Assembly: GCA_002409285.1 (NCBI GenBank)
Contig: DHUT01000021.1
Coordinates: 1-23,412 of the forward strand
Direction of reading: 5' to 3'
From: Firmicutes bacterium UBA5227
GTDB lineage: Bacteria > Bacillota > Clostridia > Tissierellales > Sedimentibacteraceae
DNA length: 23,412 nt
Each line of letters starts with the position of its first letter. Within the stretch, counting starts at the first letter, position 1. Shown piece after piece: positions 7,901-15,633 of the stretch. A program made the translations under genes and the position numbers. The notes under the pieces are model-generated. The model ran no database searches. It was not told where the DNA came from and saw only the letters and a list, made by a program, of their open reading frames with translations.

Positions 7901-8404
7901 GTGCAGGATAAAGATAATATGTTATATGGTGATTTTGATTTAGACGAAGATACATTGAAGGATAAGTATCTTACATTTTACACAGATAAGCAGCTATTTG
8001 GTATTTCAATAGCAGACGTTGTTCAAATAGTAGGAATGCAAGAAATTACTGCAGTTCCGGAATTTCCTCACTATGCCAGGGGAGTAATAAATCTTAGGGG
8101 AACGATTATTCCGATTATAGATGTGAGACTGCGCTTAAAGAAAGAGGAAATAGCATATGATGAAAGAACATGTATTATAGTTACAAATATAGATGGTTCC
8201 TTCATAGGATTTATCGTTGATTCTGTAAATGAAGTCATAAATATATACAAGGATGATATTTCAAGCCCTCCCCAGATGGGTAATGATTACGTGAATACGT
8301 ATATAACGGGAATTGCCAAATTAACTAACGATATTGTCCTGCTGATAGACTTGAAAAGGATTTTAAATGAAAAAGAATTGGGACTCATTACAAATATAGA
8401 GTAG
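7901..8404 (+). CDS. cheW: Chemotaxis coupling protein CheW (first copy)
   Basis: A 167-residue CheW-domain protein that couples chemoreceptors to the CheA kinase at the inner face of the membrane. The hallmark GVINLRGTIIPIIDVR lies at residues 61-76, followed by the FIGFIVDSVNEV strand and the C-terminal VLLIDLKRIL. About 20 acidic residues precede the domain. GTG 7901 is preferred because GAGGTG ends six bases before it; an in-frame GTG at 7892 lies inside that ribosome binding site and would add three residues. It is the first gene of a three-gene cassette, and the receptor gene starts 18 bases beyond its stop. No response-regulator domain is fused, so it is CheW rather than CheV. Confidence 0.92.
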   Translation: MQDKDNMLYGDFDLDEDTLKDKYLTFYTDKQLFGISIADVVQIVGMQEITAVPEFPHYARGVINLRGTIIPIIDVRLRLKKEEIAYDERTCIIVTNIDGSFIGFIVDSVNEVINIYKDDISSPPQMGNDYVNTYITGIAKLTNDIVLLIDLKRILNEKELGLITNIE

Positions 8405-8422
8405 TTGTCCAAGGGGGCAGAG

Positions 8423-10198
8423 ATGAAAAAACCTAAAATTAAAAAAATTAAAAATAATATAAAAAATGAATCAGTAAAAAATAAAAAAAATAGAATTAGG
8501 GAAAGAAAATTCAAAATTTCAAATATCAAAATAGCACCAAGGATAATAATGGGCTTTGCTGTAATGATGCTGATGTTTGCAATAACCACAGGGTTTTTAC
8601 TTTATAAATTTAACAGTGTGGCTTCAGTTATCAACAGCTTTTACAGCGAATGTTATGAGGTGGAGGTGCTGTCCTGGAAGACAAAACTTGCACTGAATCA
8701 GGCGGAAGAGGCCGTATACAAGGCAACATCTTCAAAGAACAAAGCAAATGTTTCAGATTATGCGAAAGAAATTACCAACAGTGTTAAAGCTGCCGATGAA
8801 TATTATCAGCAATTAAAACCAAATTTAGTGAATTTCCCCACCGTAGTTGAGCAGCTTGATAAAGATTTCACCTCAGCAACAGATATCAGCAATAACCTTG
8901 CGAGACTTTTGCTTGGAAGCAAAAATTCAACTGCACTTCAGATAGTGGATCAGGAATTGATACCGGTACTAAATTCAATTAACAAAGCAATGGATGAAGT
9001 AAGCAAAAACCTTGATATTATTGCCCAAAATTTCGTCGTGAGCTCAAATGAATCCTCCGGGAATTCTAAGACACTTTTAGGTTTCTTATTCGTATTCCTA
9101 AATATTATTTCACTAATTTTAATATTGGTTGTTATCAGAAGTATTAAAAAACCTATAAAGGAAATTACTGAAGCGGCAAATGCCATAGGAAGTGGAAACT
9201 TAAACTACAGGATAAACTATTCCTCAAAGGATGAGCTGGGTGTTGCAGCCAAGACAATAAGCGATGCCATAGAAACACTGAAGCTTTATGTAGGTGAAAT
9301 AGACAGAGTATTAGGTGAAATGTCACATGGAAATTTGACAGAAGACATTAATGTTGAATTTATAGGGGGATTTGCTCCCATAAAAAGTTCTATTGAGCAA
9401 ATATCATCTTCATTTAACGAAACCATGAAAAATATAAATGAAGCAGCTGAACAGGTTGCCAGTGGCGCCAATCAGGTTTCAGGCGGTGCCCTTGTACTGT
9501 CACAGGGAACTGCCGAACAAGCAAGCTCAATTGAGGAGTTATCTGCCACAATTAATGAAATTTCCGAACAAATAAAAATTAATGCAGGGAATTCAATAAA
9601 TGTAAGTAAGATTACTCAAAGTGCAGCTGAAGGAGTTGTAAATAACAGTAAACAGGTTGAAATGATGACCGAAGCAATGTATGAAATAAAGAAATCAACA
9701 AATGAAATATCAAAAATAATTAAGGCAATTGACGACATAGCATTCCAGACTAATATACTTGCTTTGAATGCAGCTGTTGAAGCGGCAAGAGCAGGATCTG
9801 CAGGCAAAGGCTTTGCGGTTGTTGCCGATGAGGTAAGAAATCTGGCTTCAAAAAGTGCGGAAGCTGCAAACAGTACGGCATTTTTAATTGAAAATTCAAT
9901 CAAATCTGTTGACAAAGGAACAAAAATTGCAGATGAAACAAAGGAATCAATAAATTCCATGGTTCAAGACATCAGAAAATCGGTAAAATTAGTTGATGAA
10001 ATTTCCGAAGCAACAACCGAGCAGGCTCAGTCTATTGAACAGATAACCAGTGGAATAGAACAAATATCTTCGGTAGTTCAGTCTAATTCGGCTACTGCTG
10101 AAGAAAGTGCGGCATCCAGCGAAGAACTCAGCGGACAATCAAATCTGCTGAAAGAATTAGTGGAGAAGTTCGAATTAAAGGCTGACGCCTTAATATAA
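8423..10198 (+). CDS. Methyl-accepting chemotaxis protein (membrane receptor)
   Basis: A 591-residue chemoreceptor. A strongly basic cytoplasmic stretch of about 40 residues, rich in Lys and Arg, precedes TM1 (about 41-61). The extracellular region (62-217) is helical and looks like a four-helix-bundle sensor. TM2 (about 218-240) leads into a HAMP domain (about 241-293), a second HAMP-like block (about 294-335, with GEMSHGNLTEDINVEF) and the signalling coiled coil. The kinase-contacting hairpin tip is at 439-474 (IDDIAFQTNILALNAAVEAA onward). No C-terminal CheR-tethering pentapeptide is seen. ATG 8423 follows AAGGGGGCAG; an upstream in-frame TTG at 8405 overlaps nothing useful. It is flanked on both sides by cheW genes. 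The ligand is not predictable. Confidence 0.95.
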   Translation: MKKPKIKKIKNNIKNESVKNKKNRIRERKFKISNIKIAPRIIMGFAVMMLMFAITTGFLLYKFNSVASVINSFYSECYEVEVLSWKTKLALNQAEEAVYKATSSKNKANVSDYAKEITNSVKAADEYYQQLKPNLVNFPTVVEQLDKDFTSATDISNNLARLLLGSKNSTALQIVDQELIPVLNSINKAMDEVSKNLDIIAQNFVVSSNESSGNSKTLLGFLFVFLNIISLILILVVIRSIKKPIKEITEAANAIGSGNLNYRINYSSKDELGVAAKTISDAIETLKLYVGEIDRVLGEMSHGNLTEDINVEFIGGFAPIKSSIEQISSSFNETMKNINEAAEQVASGANQVSGGALVLSQGTAEQASSIEELSATINEISEQIKINAGNSINVSKITQSAAEGVVNNSKQVEMMTEAMYEIKKSTNEISKIIKAIDDIAFQTNILALNAAVEAARAGSAGKGFAVVADEVRNLASKSAEAANSTAFLIENSIKSVDKGTKIADETKESINSMVQDIRKSVKLVDEISEATTEQAQSIEQITSGIEQISSVVQSNSATAEESAASSEELSGQSNLLKELVEKFELKADALI

Positions 10199-10208
10199 GG
10201 AGCAGAAA

Positions 10209-10691
10209 ATGAGCTATGAAGTAGATGAAGTTATGGAAGAAATTGATTTTCCGTGGTTAATATTTAAGTTAAGCAATAATGTATATACTGTAAACAGCAA
10301 GTTAATAACCTCTATAGTTATTATGCCTGATGAAATTACTTTCATTCCCAATGTTGCGGAATATATGTCAGGGTTGATACATATGAGAGGGAATGTTGTT
10401 CCTCTGATAAACCTGAAACTGTTGTTCGGAATAGAATCTGGAAAAGAAAACCTTGATCCGGAAGGTCCGGAAGGAATGAAGAAAATGGTAATAGTTTTGG
10501 AAAAGGATAATTCTTTTGCAGGCTTCATAGTAGATGAGGTTTTATCGGTGGAAAATATAACTGCATTTGAAGAAACCGAAGAAATAAGAAAGCTATATAA
10601 AAACAGCTTTGTAAAAGGTGTTGCAAAAGGTCAAAAAAACAACGATGTTCTATTGATTTTAGATGAAGAAAGAATAATAAATATGTCGTAA
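10209..10691 (+). CDS. cheW: Chemotaxis coupling protein CheW (second, divergent copy)
   Basis: A 160-residue CheW-domain protein, clearly different from the first copy. The core motif reads GLIHMRGNVVPLINLK (55-70), followed by a short insert of charged residues, then the strand MVIVLEKDNSFAGFIVDEVLSV and the C-terminal VLLILDEERII. An acidic N-terminal tail of about 13 residues precedes the fold. AAGGAG precedes ATG 10209, and the gene starts ten bases after the receptor stop, so it belongs to the same sigma-D transcript. It may pair preferentially with the adjacent receptor. No cheA, cheY or methylation enzymes occur in the window, so the cassette must plug into a system encoded elsewhere. 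Confidence 0.9.
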   Translation: MSYEVDEVMEEIDFPWLIFKLSNNVYTVNSKLITSIVIMPDEITFIPNVAEYMSGLIHMRGNVVPLINLKLLFGIESGKENLDPEGPEGMKKMVIVLEKDNSFAGFIVDEVLSVENITAFEETEEIRKLYKNSFVKGVAKGQKNNDVLLILDEERIINMS

Positions 10692-10704
10692 ACAGCTGCT
10701 GTTT
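10690..10704 (+). terminator. Short hairpin at the end of the cheW cassette
   Basis: AAACAG/CTGTTT forms a 6-bp stem with a CTG loop overlapping the stop codon, followed after about 13 bases by TTTTT. This is a weak terminator at best; the palindromic repeat at 10747-10809 could also end the transcript. Confidence 0.3.
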
Positions 10705-10746
10705 GCAATCAAAAATTTTTATTAAAATAAAGGCAAAGCTCTTTGT

Positions 10747-10809
10747 CTGAGACGTAACCGAAGAGTCCTCTGCATTTATGAGATTCATCAGGTTACGTAT
10801 TCAGAATGG
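10747..10809. repeat. Imperfect intergenic palindromic repeat
   Basis: The core arms ACGTAACC (10752-10759) and GGTTACGT (10791-10798) are a perfect 8-bp inverted repeat. It extends on both sides: the left arm reads CTGAG.ACGTAACC.GAAGAGTC and the complement of the right arm CTGAA.ACGTAACC.TGATGAATC. The right end, TCAGAATGGCACTGA, matches the fragment at 5556-5570. It looks like a small mobile or formerly mobile palindromic element between the cheW and flgM operons. It carries no reading frame. Confidence 0.5.
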
Positions 10810-10850
10810 CACTGAATAATTACCATAAATTATAAATTATAAATTTAAAC

Positions 10851-10877
10851 TAAATTTTTTTAAGTTAATGACGAATA
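10851..10877 (+). promoter_or_regulatory. Degenerate sigma-D promoter candidate for the flgM operon
   Basis: TAAA (10851-10854) and GACGAATA (10870-10877) are 15 bases apart. The spacing is perfect and the -10 retains the CGA core, but it departs from GCCGATAT at several positions. In Bacillus subtilis the flgM operon is partly sigma-D dependent, which makes this plausible. No better sigma-A promoter is visible in the gap. Confidence 0.4.
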
Positions 10878-10910
10878 TTATTTTAGAATATATGAACAGG
10901 GGTAATTTTT

Positions 10911-11192
10911 ATGAAAATTCAAAATATCAGCAATTATGTAAATTATAATTGCAGCACCAAGTCAGTTAAAAATGAAGAGACAGCAAAAACAAACAAATAT
11001 GATGTAATAGACATTAAAAGCAGGATTGAGGATAAAAATAACGGTGCGGATATTGCATTGATAAAAAGAAAAATTGCGGCAGAAATTAACGGAGAAACAA
11101 AAGCAGATAAGCTTATGAGAATTAAAAACAGCATTGATAATAATGACTACCATGTAGATGTGGAAGAGATAACCCGTAAAATGCTACTATAA
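10911..11192 (+). CDS. flgM: Anti-sigma-28 factor FlgM
   Basis: A 93-residue protein that binds sigma-D (FliA) in the cytoplasm until the hook-basal body is complete. The N-terminal half is low in hydrophobics and probably disordered, as in other FlgM proteins. The C-terminal sigma-binding part carries two helices with the family pattern (ALIKRKIAAEI, then KLMRIKNSIDNNDYHVDVEE and ITRKML). Length matches the family. CAGGGG precedes ATG 10911. It leads the operon flgM-flgN-flgK-flgL-DUF6470-fliW-csrA, the same order as in Bacillus subtilis, and flgN starts ten bases after its stop. Its own promoter candidate looks sigma-D-like, which would make a feedback loop. Confidence 0.9.
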   Translation: MKIQNISNYVNYNCSTKSVKNEETAKTNKYDVIDIKSRIEDKNNGADIALIKRKIAAEINGETKADKLMRIKNSIDNNDYHVDVEEITRKMLL

Positions 11193-11202
11193 GGAGTAAT
11201 GT

Positions 11203-11661
11203 ATGAATCCACTATATGATTTGCTTAAAGGAAGCACACAGTTATACAGTAAGCTTTTGGAACTGGAACATGAAAAGTATGATGCAGTTATTAAGGCTGA
11301 CGTTGAAGTGCTGGATGACATAGTGTCAAAGGAACAGGCCTATTACATGAAAATGAGGGGCGATGAACAAAAAAGAGAGAAGCTCTTAAAAGAGATGGGC
11401 TTCAGCGGCAAGACCATGCGGGAAATAATTAACATGTCACAAGGCGAAGAAAAAGACAGGTTAAATGATGTATATAATGAACTTAACGGGTTGTTAAAAG
11501 AAGTAAAAAAAATTAACGGAATGTGCAAGACTCTTATAGAAGTAAGGCTTCGCAGGGTTGATAATGCCCTGAGTCAGTTGGGAGAAAAGGAAAACACATA
11601 TACTGAAACGGAACACAAGAACGGTAATGCTAAAAGCCTGATATTTTCCAAAAAAATTTAG
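11203..11661 (+). CDS. flgN: Flagellar export chaperone FlgN
   Basis: A 152-residue, largely helical protein matching the FlgN family, the cytoplasmic chaperone that holds the hook-filament junction proteins FlgK and FlgL for export. Long amphipathic helices run through residues 1-125, including the stretch LYSKLLELEHEKYDAVIKAD near the N-terminus that is typical of the family. The C-terminal 25 residues are polar. AAGGAG precedes ATG 11203. The next gene is flgK, its expected client. Immediately after the TAG stop the same reading frame stays open for 27 codons through a 9-bp tandem repeat (11669-11722), coding for repeated Asn-Ser/Leu-Asp, which suggests an older or alternative C-terminus. 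Confidence 0.88.
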   Translation: MNPLYDLLKGSTQLYSKLLELEHEKYDAVIKADVEVLDDIVSKEQAYYMKMRGDEQKREKLLKEMGFSGKTMREIINMSQGEEKDRLNDVYNELNGLLKEVKKINGMCKTLIEVRLRRVDNALSQLGEKENTYTETEHKNGNAKSLIFSKKI

Positions 11662-11668
11662 CCGTGCA

Positions 11669-11722
11669 ATTCAGATAATTCAGATAATTTAGATAATTTA
11701 GATAATTTAGATAATTCAGATA
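11669..11722 (+). repeat. Six-copy 9-bp tandem repeat (ATTYAGATA)
   Basis: Six exact 9-base units run without interruption. Units 1, 2 and 6 read ATTCAGATA and units 3-5 read ATTTAGATA. They fill the gap between flgN and the flgK ribosome binding site. The unit is a multiple of three, and the tract is open in the flgN frame beyond its stop. Such tracts often vary in copy number by replication slippage. Confidence 0.95.
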
Positions 11723-11737
11723 GTGAGGAGATAAAAT

Positions 11738-13351
11738 ATGCTTAGACCTACCTTTTTAGGATTCAGAACAGCAACCAGCGGATTAAAGGTAAACCAGAGC
11801 GTTATGGATGTTATAGGACAGAATATTTCAAATATCAACACAAAGGGATATACAAGACAGCGCCTGGATACAACATCTCTTGCTTTTAATACAAGCAGCA
11901 TCAAATTCGGTCCCACAGGTGTGGTAATTGGTCAGGGAGTCAATGCAAACGGCACCAGCCAGTTCAGGGATCCGTTTTTAGACCTGAGGTACAGAACCCA
12001 GGCTGCCAAGGCAGGAAGTGAACAGGTGCAGACAGAAGCATTGGGGGATCTGGAAAAAATAATGGATGAAATTAATAATGACAAGATTAACGAGCAGTTT
12101 TCCCACCTGGTTGAACAATTGCGCAACCTGACCAGCAATCCCTCAGACCCGGTTATGGAGGGAGTAGTACGTACATCAGCACAAATGCTTACTCAGATGT
12201 TCAACAACTACTCAAACCAGATAGATACTGTAAGAGACCAGCAGCTTAATTATCTTGAGGATGGAGCAATCGTGAGAGTCAACCAGCTTATGGAGAATAT
12301 CTCAAAATTGAATAAGCAGATAAGAGACGACAATTTGAGCGGTAATCCGGCTCTGGAGCTGAATGATCAGAGGAACCTGCTCATAGATGAGCTGGCGGAT
12401 TATATGGATATAGAGGTTGTAACAACACCGTTGCCTATTGGTGCAGGTAAGACAATTGACGAGCTGTCTATTGTATTGAGAGGACAGACGGATGCTGACG
12501 GAAAGAGCATAAAGCTTGTTGACAATGATCAGTTTGGAAAATTGGATATTGATAAAGTTAATTCGACAGACGATAAGGTTATGTTGAAATTCACAAAAAT
12601 AGATGGAACAACCGATTCGGACTTTAATTCAAAGATTAAGGGTGGTCAGATAGAAGGTTACCTTAAAATTTTAAACGGTAAAGGCGATTTTGCCACAGGG
12701 ACTGACAATTTTGAAAAATCCCAGGGCGTTTTGTATTACAGGAGCATGCTGGATACACTGGCAAGTACATTTGCCAATGAAATGAACAAGTTAAACATCT
12801 CCAAGGAGATCAGTGATATTCCTGCTCTTGATGCAGATGGAAACCAGGTCAAGGATGCAGAAGGTAATCTTATGTATGAACATCCACTCTTTTGGTCGGA
12901 TGAGGCAGAAATTACTGCAGGAAGTATTAAAATTTCACAGGCGTGGCTGAAGTCAACCGGTTCATATCTAATAAACAAAAACACACCTTCGGAAGGTAAT
13001 GATGATACAGGCGCAACCGACAACATACTTAAAATGATAGACTTATTCAATAAAGACCATGAATTCAAGACTCCGGGTGGAGTTGACATATTCAAAGGGA
13101 AGATTCAGGAATTTCTGGCTCACACAATAACCAGGCTGAACCTGCAAAAGGCAGATACTCAGACCTCCTATGATGCATATGCAGAAGGACAGTTTCAGCT
13201 TGATTATGCAAGAAGCAGCATGTCTTCAGTGGATATGAACGAAGAAGGAGTAAACCTGCTCCAGTACAGCAAGTCCTATAATGCATCCGCAAGACTTATG
13301 ACGGTGCTCGATGAAATGCTTGATACATTAATAAATAGAATGGCAGTATAG
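11738..13351 (+). CDS. flgK: Flagellar hook-associated protein 1, FlgK
   Basis: A 537-residue hook-filament junction protein, exported through the flagellar type III apparatus. The N-terminal D0 helix has the rod/hook-family pattern (GFRTATSGLKVNQSVMDVIG followed by QNISNINTKGYTRQRL). The C-terminal D0 helix ends with the typical heptad block, EEGVNLLQYSKSYNASARLM and then TVLDEMLDTLINRM. The middle (about 200-440) is the exposed, variable part. Length is normal for FlgK. GAGGAG precedes ATG 11738, directly after the 9-bp repeat tract. Its chaperone FlgN lies upstream and its partner FlgL starts ten bases downstream. Confidence 0.95.
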   Translation: MLRPTFLGFRTATSGLKVNQSVMDVIGQNISNINTKGYTRQRLDTTSLAFNTSSIKFGPTGVVIGQGVNANGTSQFRDPFLDLRYRTQAAKAGSEQVQTEALGDLEKIMDEINNDKINEQFSHLVEQLRNLTSNPSDPVMEGVVRTSAQMLTQMFNNYSNQIDTVRDQQLNYLEDGAIVRVNQLMENISKLNKQIRDDNLSGNPALELNDQRNLLIDELADYMDIEVVTTPLPIGAGKTIDELSIVLRGQTDADGKSIKLVDNDQFGKLDIDKVNSTDDKVMLKFTKIDGTTDSDFNSKIKGGQIEGYLKILNGKGDFATGTDNFEKSQGVLYYRSMLDTLASTFANEMNKLNISKEISDIPALDADGNQVKDAEGNLMYEHPLFWSDEAEITAGSIKISQAWLKSTGSYLINKNTPSEGNDDTGATDNILKMIDLFNKDHEFKTPGGVDIFKGKIQEFLAHTITRLNLQKADTQTSYDAYAEGQFQLDYARSSMSSVDMNEEGVNLLQYSKSYNASARLMTVLDEMLDTLINRMAV

Positions 13352-13361
13352 AGGTGATAAA

Positions 13362-14333
13362 ATGAGAGTAACAACAGGAATGATGTCAAACAAATATATT
13401 AAAAGTTTAGGAAAGTCGGCCAACGAGCTGTATTACCTTCATGACAGGGTTACCACCGGCAGAAAGTTTTTTACAGGCTCCGAAGACCCTGTGGGAGCTA
13501 TAAAGGCATACAAGCTCAGGCGAGAGTACAGGCTGACGGAAATGTACGATTCCAGCATAAGGGATGTGGAATCATTTTACACATCTGCTGAAACCAACCT
13601 TATGCAGATAAGCGGCAATATGGAAAGAATATACGATTCTTATCTGAGGGGTATTACCGGTACCATGAGTGCCGATGACAGAGAAGCCATAGCTAAGGAG
13701 ATGGATAATCTGCAGCAGTCAGTACTTACCTCTTTAAATGCAAAGTTTGAGGATAAATATGTTTTCGGAGGTACCAGCAGGGAAGAGATTCCATTTACTT
13801 TAGTTGATGGTAAATTGCAGTTTAAGGGTATAGATGTTGAAACTATGGATGAGACAACATATAATAAACTGGTTGGTGAAACAATCAACGTTGACTTAGG
13901 TCTTGGAATGAAATTTGATGACTCAGGAAACGTGAATACGGATACTGTATTCAATATGTCAATGTCCGGAATAAAATTTTTGGGCTATGGAAAGGATAAT
14001 CTTTATTCACTTATAGGTGAAATAAAAGATAAATTGAGGGATCCTGATTTCTCCATTGATGATATATCTCCATATATAGAAAAATATGAACAGCAGAAAA
14101 AACAGGTTCTTGTGAATGCTACCGACATAGGAGCAAAATCAAATTACTTAGAGTTTTTAGAACTTCGTAATACAAGCAATCAGGATAATTTAAATGCTAA
14201 AATTCTGGATGTGGAATATGTGGATCCAGCAGAAGCAATACTGGATTTCAGTATGCAGCGATATGCCTACAATGCAGCACTGTCCATGGGCAACAGAATA
14301 CTTGAGAACAGCTTTATAGATTTTATGAAATAG
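13362..14333 (+). CDS. flgL: Flagellar hook-associated protein 3, FlgL
   Basis: A 323-residue second junction protein, linking FlgK to the flagellin filament. The N-terminal segment MRVTTGMMSNKYIKSLGKSA, then LHDRVTTGRKFFTGSEDPVGA, matches the flagellin-like D0/D1 pattern of FlgL, and the C-terminus ILDFSMQRYAYNAALSMGNR is its partner helix. GAGGTG precedes ATG 13362. It is too short in the middle and too FlgL-like at the N-terminus to be a flagellin. It sits between flgK and the DUF6470 gene, as in Bacillus. Confidence 0.94.
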   Translation: MRVTTGMMSNKYIKSLGKSANELYYLHDRVTTGRKFFTGSEDPVGAIKAYKLRREYRLTEMYDSSIRDVESFYTSAETNLMQISGNMERIYDSYLRGITGTMSADDREAIAKEMDNLQQSVLTSLNAKFEDKYVFGGTSREEIPFTLVDGKLQFKGIDVETMDETTYNKLVGETINVDLGLGMKFDDSGNVNTDTVFNMSMSGIKFLGYGKDNLYSLIGEIKDKLRDPDFSIDDISPYIEKYEQQKKQVLVNATDIGAKSNYLEFLELRNTSNQDNLNAKILDVEYVDPAEAILDFSMQRYAYNAALSMGNRILENSFIDFMK

Positions 14334-14346
14334 CAGGAGGTAGTTT

Positions 14347-14955
14347 ATGATAGAACCGCTTTTAGAAATAAGAACAGTTCCCATGTCCTTTGAGCTTAAA
14401 GTAAATAATGCACGGTATGAGATGGCAACAACCAATGCAACATTTGAACTTAGGAGAGACAAAGGCGGGCTTCAAATGCAGATGAGGCCTACAAAACTGA
14501 ATATAGACACTATTGAGGCAAGATACTCAGCCGGAATAAAAAGTGCAATGCGCTCCGTTGCAGACAGCGCACAAAAAGGAGTACAGGATGCATATAAAGC
14601 TACAGCTTCCTATTCAAGAGAGGGAGAGCTTATGCTTGATGTTGACTTTATGGATAATCCAATTCCGGAAATAGCAATGCGTAAATTTTTCAGTGATGTG
14701 GATTTCAACCTTGGATTTTCACCGGGTGTCAGACCGGATATATCCTGGGATAAAGGAGGTATATCCATGAACTTTGAAATGGATAAACTAAATTTTGACT
14801 GGGATCTTCAAAGACCGCACATAGAGTTTACACCGGGAAGCGTAGAGCTTATCATAAAGGAATATCCTAAAATCGAAGTAAATTACATAGGCTCGCCGAT
14901 TTATATTCCGCCAAGTGCCAATCCTGAATATAAGGAGATAGATACCTTTGCCTGA
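14347..14955 (+). CDS. DUF6470 / YviE-like flagellar-locus protein of unknown function
   Basis: A 202-residue protein that resembles the YviE family (DUF6470) by its opening (LLEIRTVPMSFELKVNNARY), its Met- and Gln-rich LQMQMRPTKL segment and its position between flgL and fliW. The first 70 residues include two short alternating-hydrophobic strands; the rest is rich in predicted beta strands and aromatic or proline residues (for example NFDWDLQRPHIEFTPGSVEL). There is no signal peptide or membrane segment. AGGAGG precedes ATG 14347. The last eight bases overlap the fliW start, so fliW translation is coupled to it. Function is unknown; conserved order suggests a late flagellar role. Confidence 0.8.
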   Translation: MIEPLLEIRTVPMSFELKVNNARYEMATTNATFELRRDKGGLQMQMRPTKLNIDTIEARYSAGIKSAMRSVADSAQKGVQDAYKATASYSREGELMLDVDFMDNPIPEIAMRKFFSDVDFNLGFSPGVRPDISWDKGGISMNFEMDKLNFDWDLQRPHIEFTPGSVELIIKEYPKIEVNYIGSPIYIPPSANPEYKEIDTFA

Positions 14956-15409
14956 TAAAGAAATAAACATAAAAACCAGAGACTTCGGGGAAATAAAGGT
15001 AAAGCCGGAAGATATATTAAGCTTTACCTGTGGAATGTATGGATTTGAAGATTATATAAATTACGTCATATTAAAGGACAGTCCTGAAGACGATATAATG
15101 TTTCTTCAATCCCTTGACAATGCAGATTTATCCTTTGTTCTCATCGATCCATACACAATTCTAAGAAATTATGACCCTCTTTTGGCCGAGGAAGATTTAA
15201 TCGAGCTAAGAGTCAAAAACGAAGCGGAGTTAAAATATCTTGTGATTGCCATAATAAAGGAAAATATTAAAGATTCGGTGGTAAATTTAAAAAGCCCCAT
15301 TGCAATCAATCCGGGAACCAAGACCGCAAAGCAGGTTATACTGCAAAATGCATATCCGCTCAGATACAATATACTTGCAGCTGAGGAGGAGAAAAGATGC
15401 TTGTTATAA
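14948..15409 (+). CDS. fliW: Flagellar assembly factor FliW
   Basis: A 153-residue FliW protein. It binds either flagellin or the translational repressor CsrA; when flagellin is exported, free FliW blocks CsrA and flagellin synthesis resumes. The N-terminal block (TRDFGEIKVKPEDILSFTCG, then MYGFEDYINYVIL) and the middle (FLQSLDNADLSFVLIDPY) are diagnostic, as is NLKSPIAINPGTKTAKQVIL near the end. The start is TTG 14948, with AAGGAG (14932-14937) ten bases upstream. It overlaps the preceding stop by eight bases and the csrA start by 13 bases. The weak start and double overlap suggest its level is tied to its neighbours. Confidence 0.94.
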   Translation: MPDKEINIKTRDFGEIKVKPEDILSFTCGMYGFEDYINYVILKDSPEDDIMFLQSLDNADLSFVLIDPYTILRNYDPLLAEEDLIELRVKNEAELKYLVIAIIKENIKDSVVNLKSPIAINPGTKTAKQVILQNAYPLRYNILAAEEEKRCLL

Positions 15410-15633
15410 AAAGAAAGGTGTCGGAATCCATAATGATTGGTGACGATATCGAGATAATAATCTCCGAGATTTCTCAGGACAAGGTAAAACTGGCAATCAA
15501 TGCTCCCAGGGAAATAAAAATCACAAGAAAAGAACTTGCGGAAACCTGTGAGTTTAATATTACAGCTTCTGAAAAAATAGATAAAAACAGCCTGGACAAT
15601 ATAAAAAACAGATTAAAAAACACAGAAAAGTAA
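15397..15633 (+). CDS. csrA: Carbon storage regulator CsrA (RNA-binding translational regulator)
   Basis: A 78-residue CsrA. The five-strand fold begins with MLVIKRKVSESIMIGDDIEI (1-20), followed by KVKLAINAPREIKITRKEL (30-48). Strand beta-1 and the APREI loop hold the RNA-contact residues. A polar tail of about 25 residues follows, as in flagellar-locus CsrA proteins that bind FliW. The ribosome binding site GAGGAGGAG lies within fliW and contains repeated GGA, the base core of CsrA targets, so autoregulation is possible. It overlaps fliW by 13 bases and ends in a strong terminator that includes its stop codon. The usual neighbour hag (flagellin) is not next to it here. Confidence 0.96.
   Translation: MLVIKRKVSESIMIGDDIEIIISEISQDKVKLAINAPREIKITRKELAETCEFNITASEKIDKNSLDNIKNRLKNTEK

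Noticed and set aside
11669..11722. Tandem repeats as a CRISPR or origin iteron array
   Set aside because: Units are 9 bases and directly adjacent without spacers, and there is no Cas or replication gene nearby.
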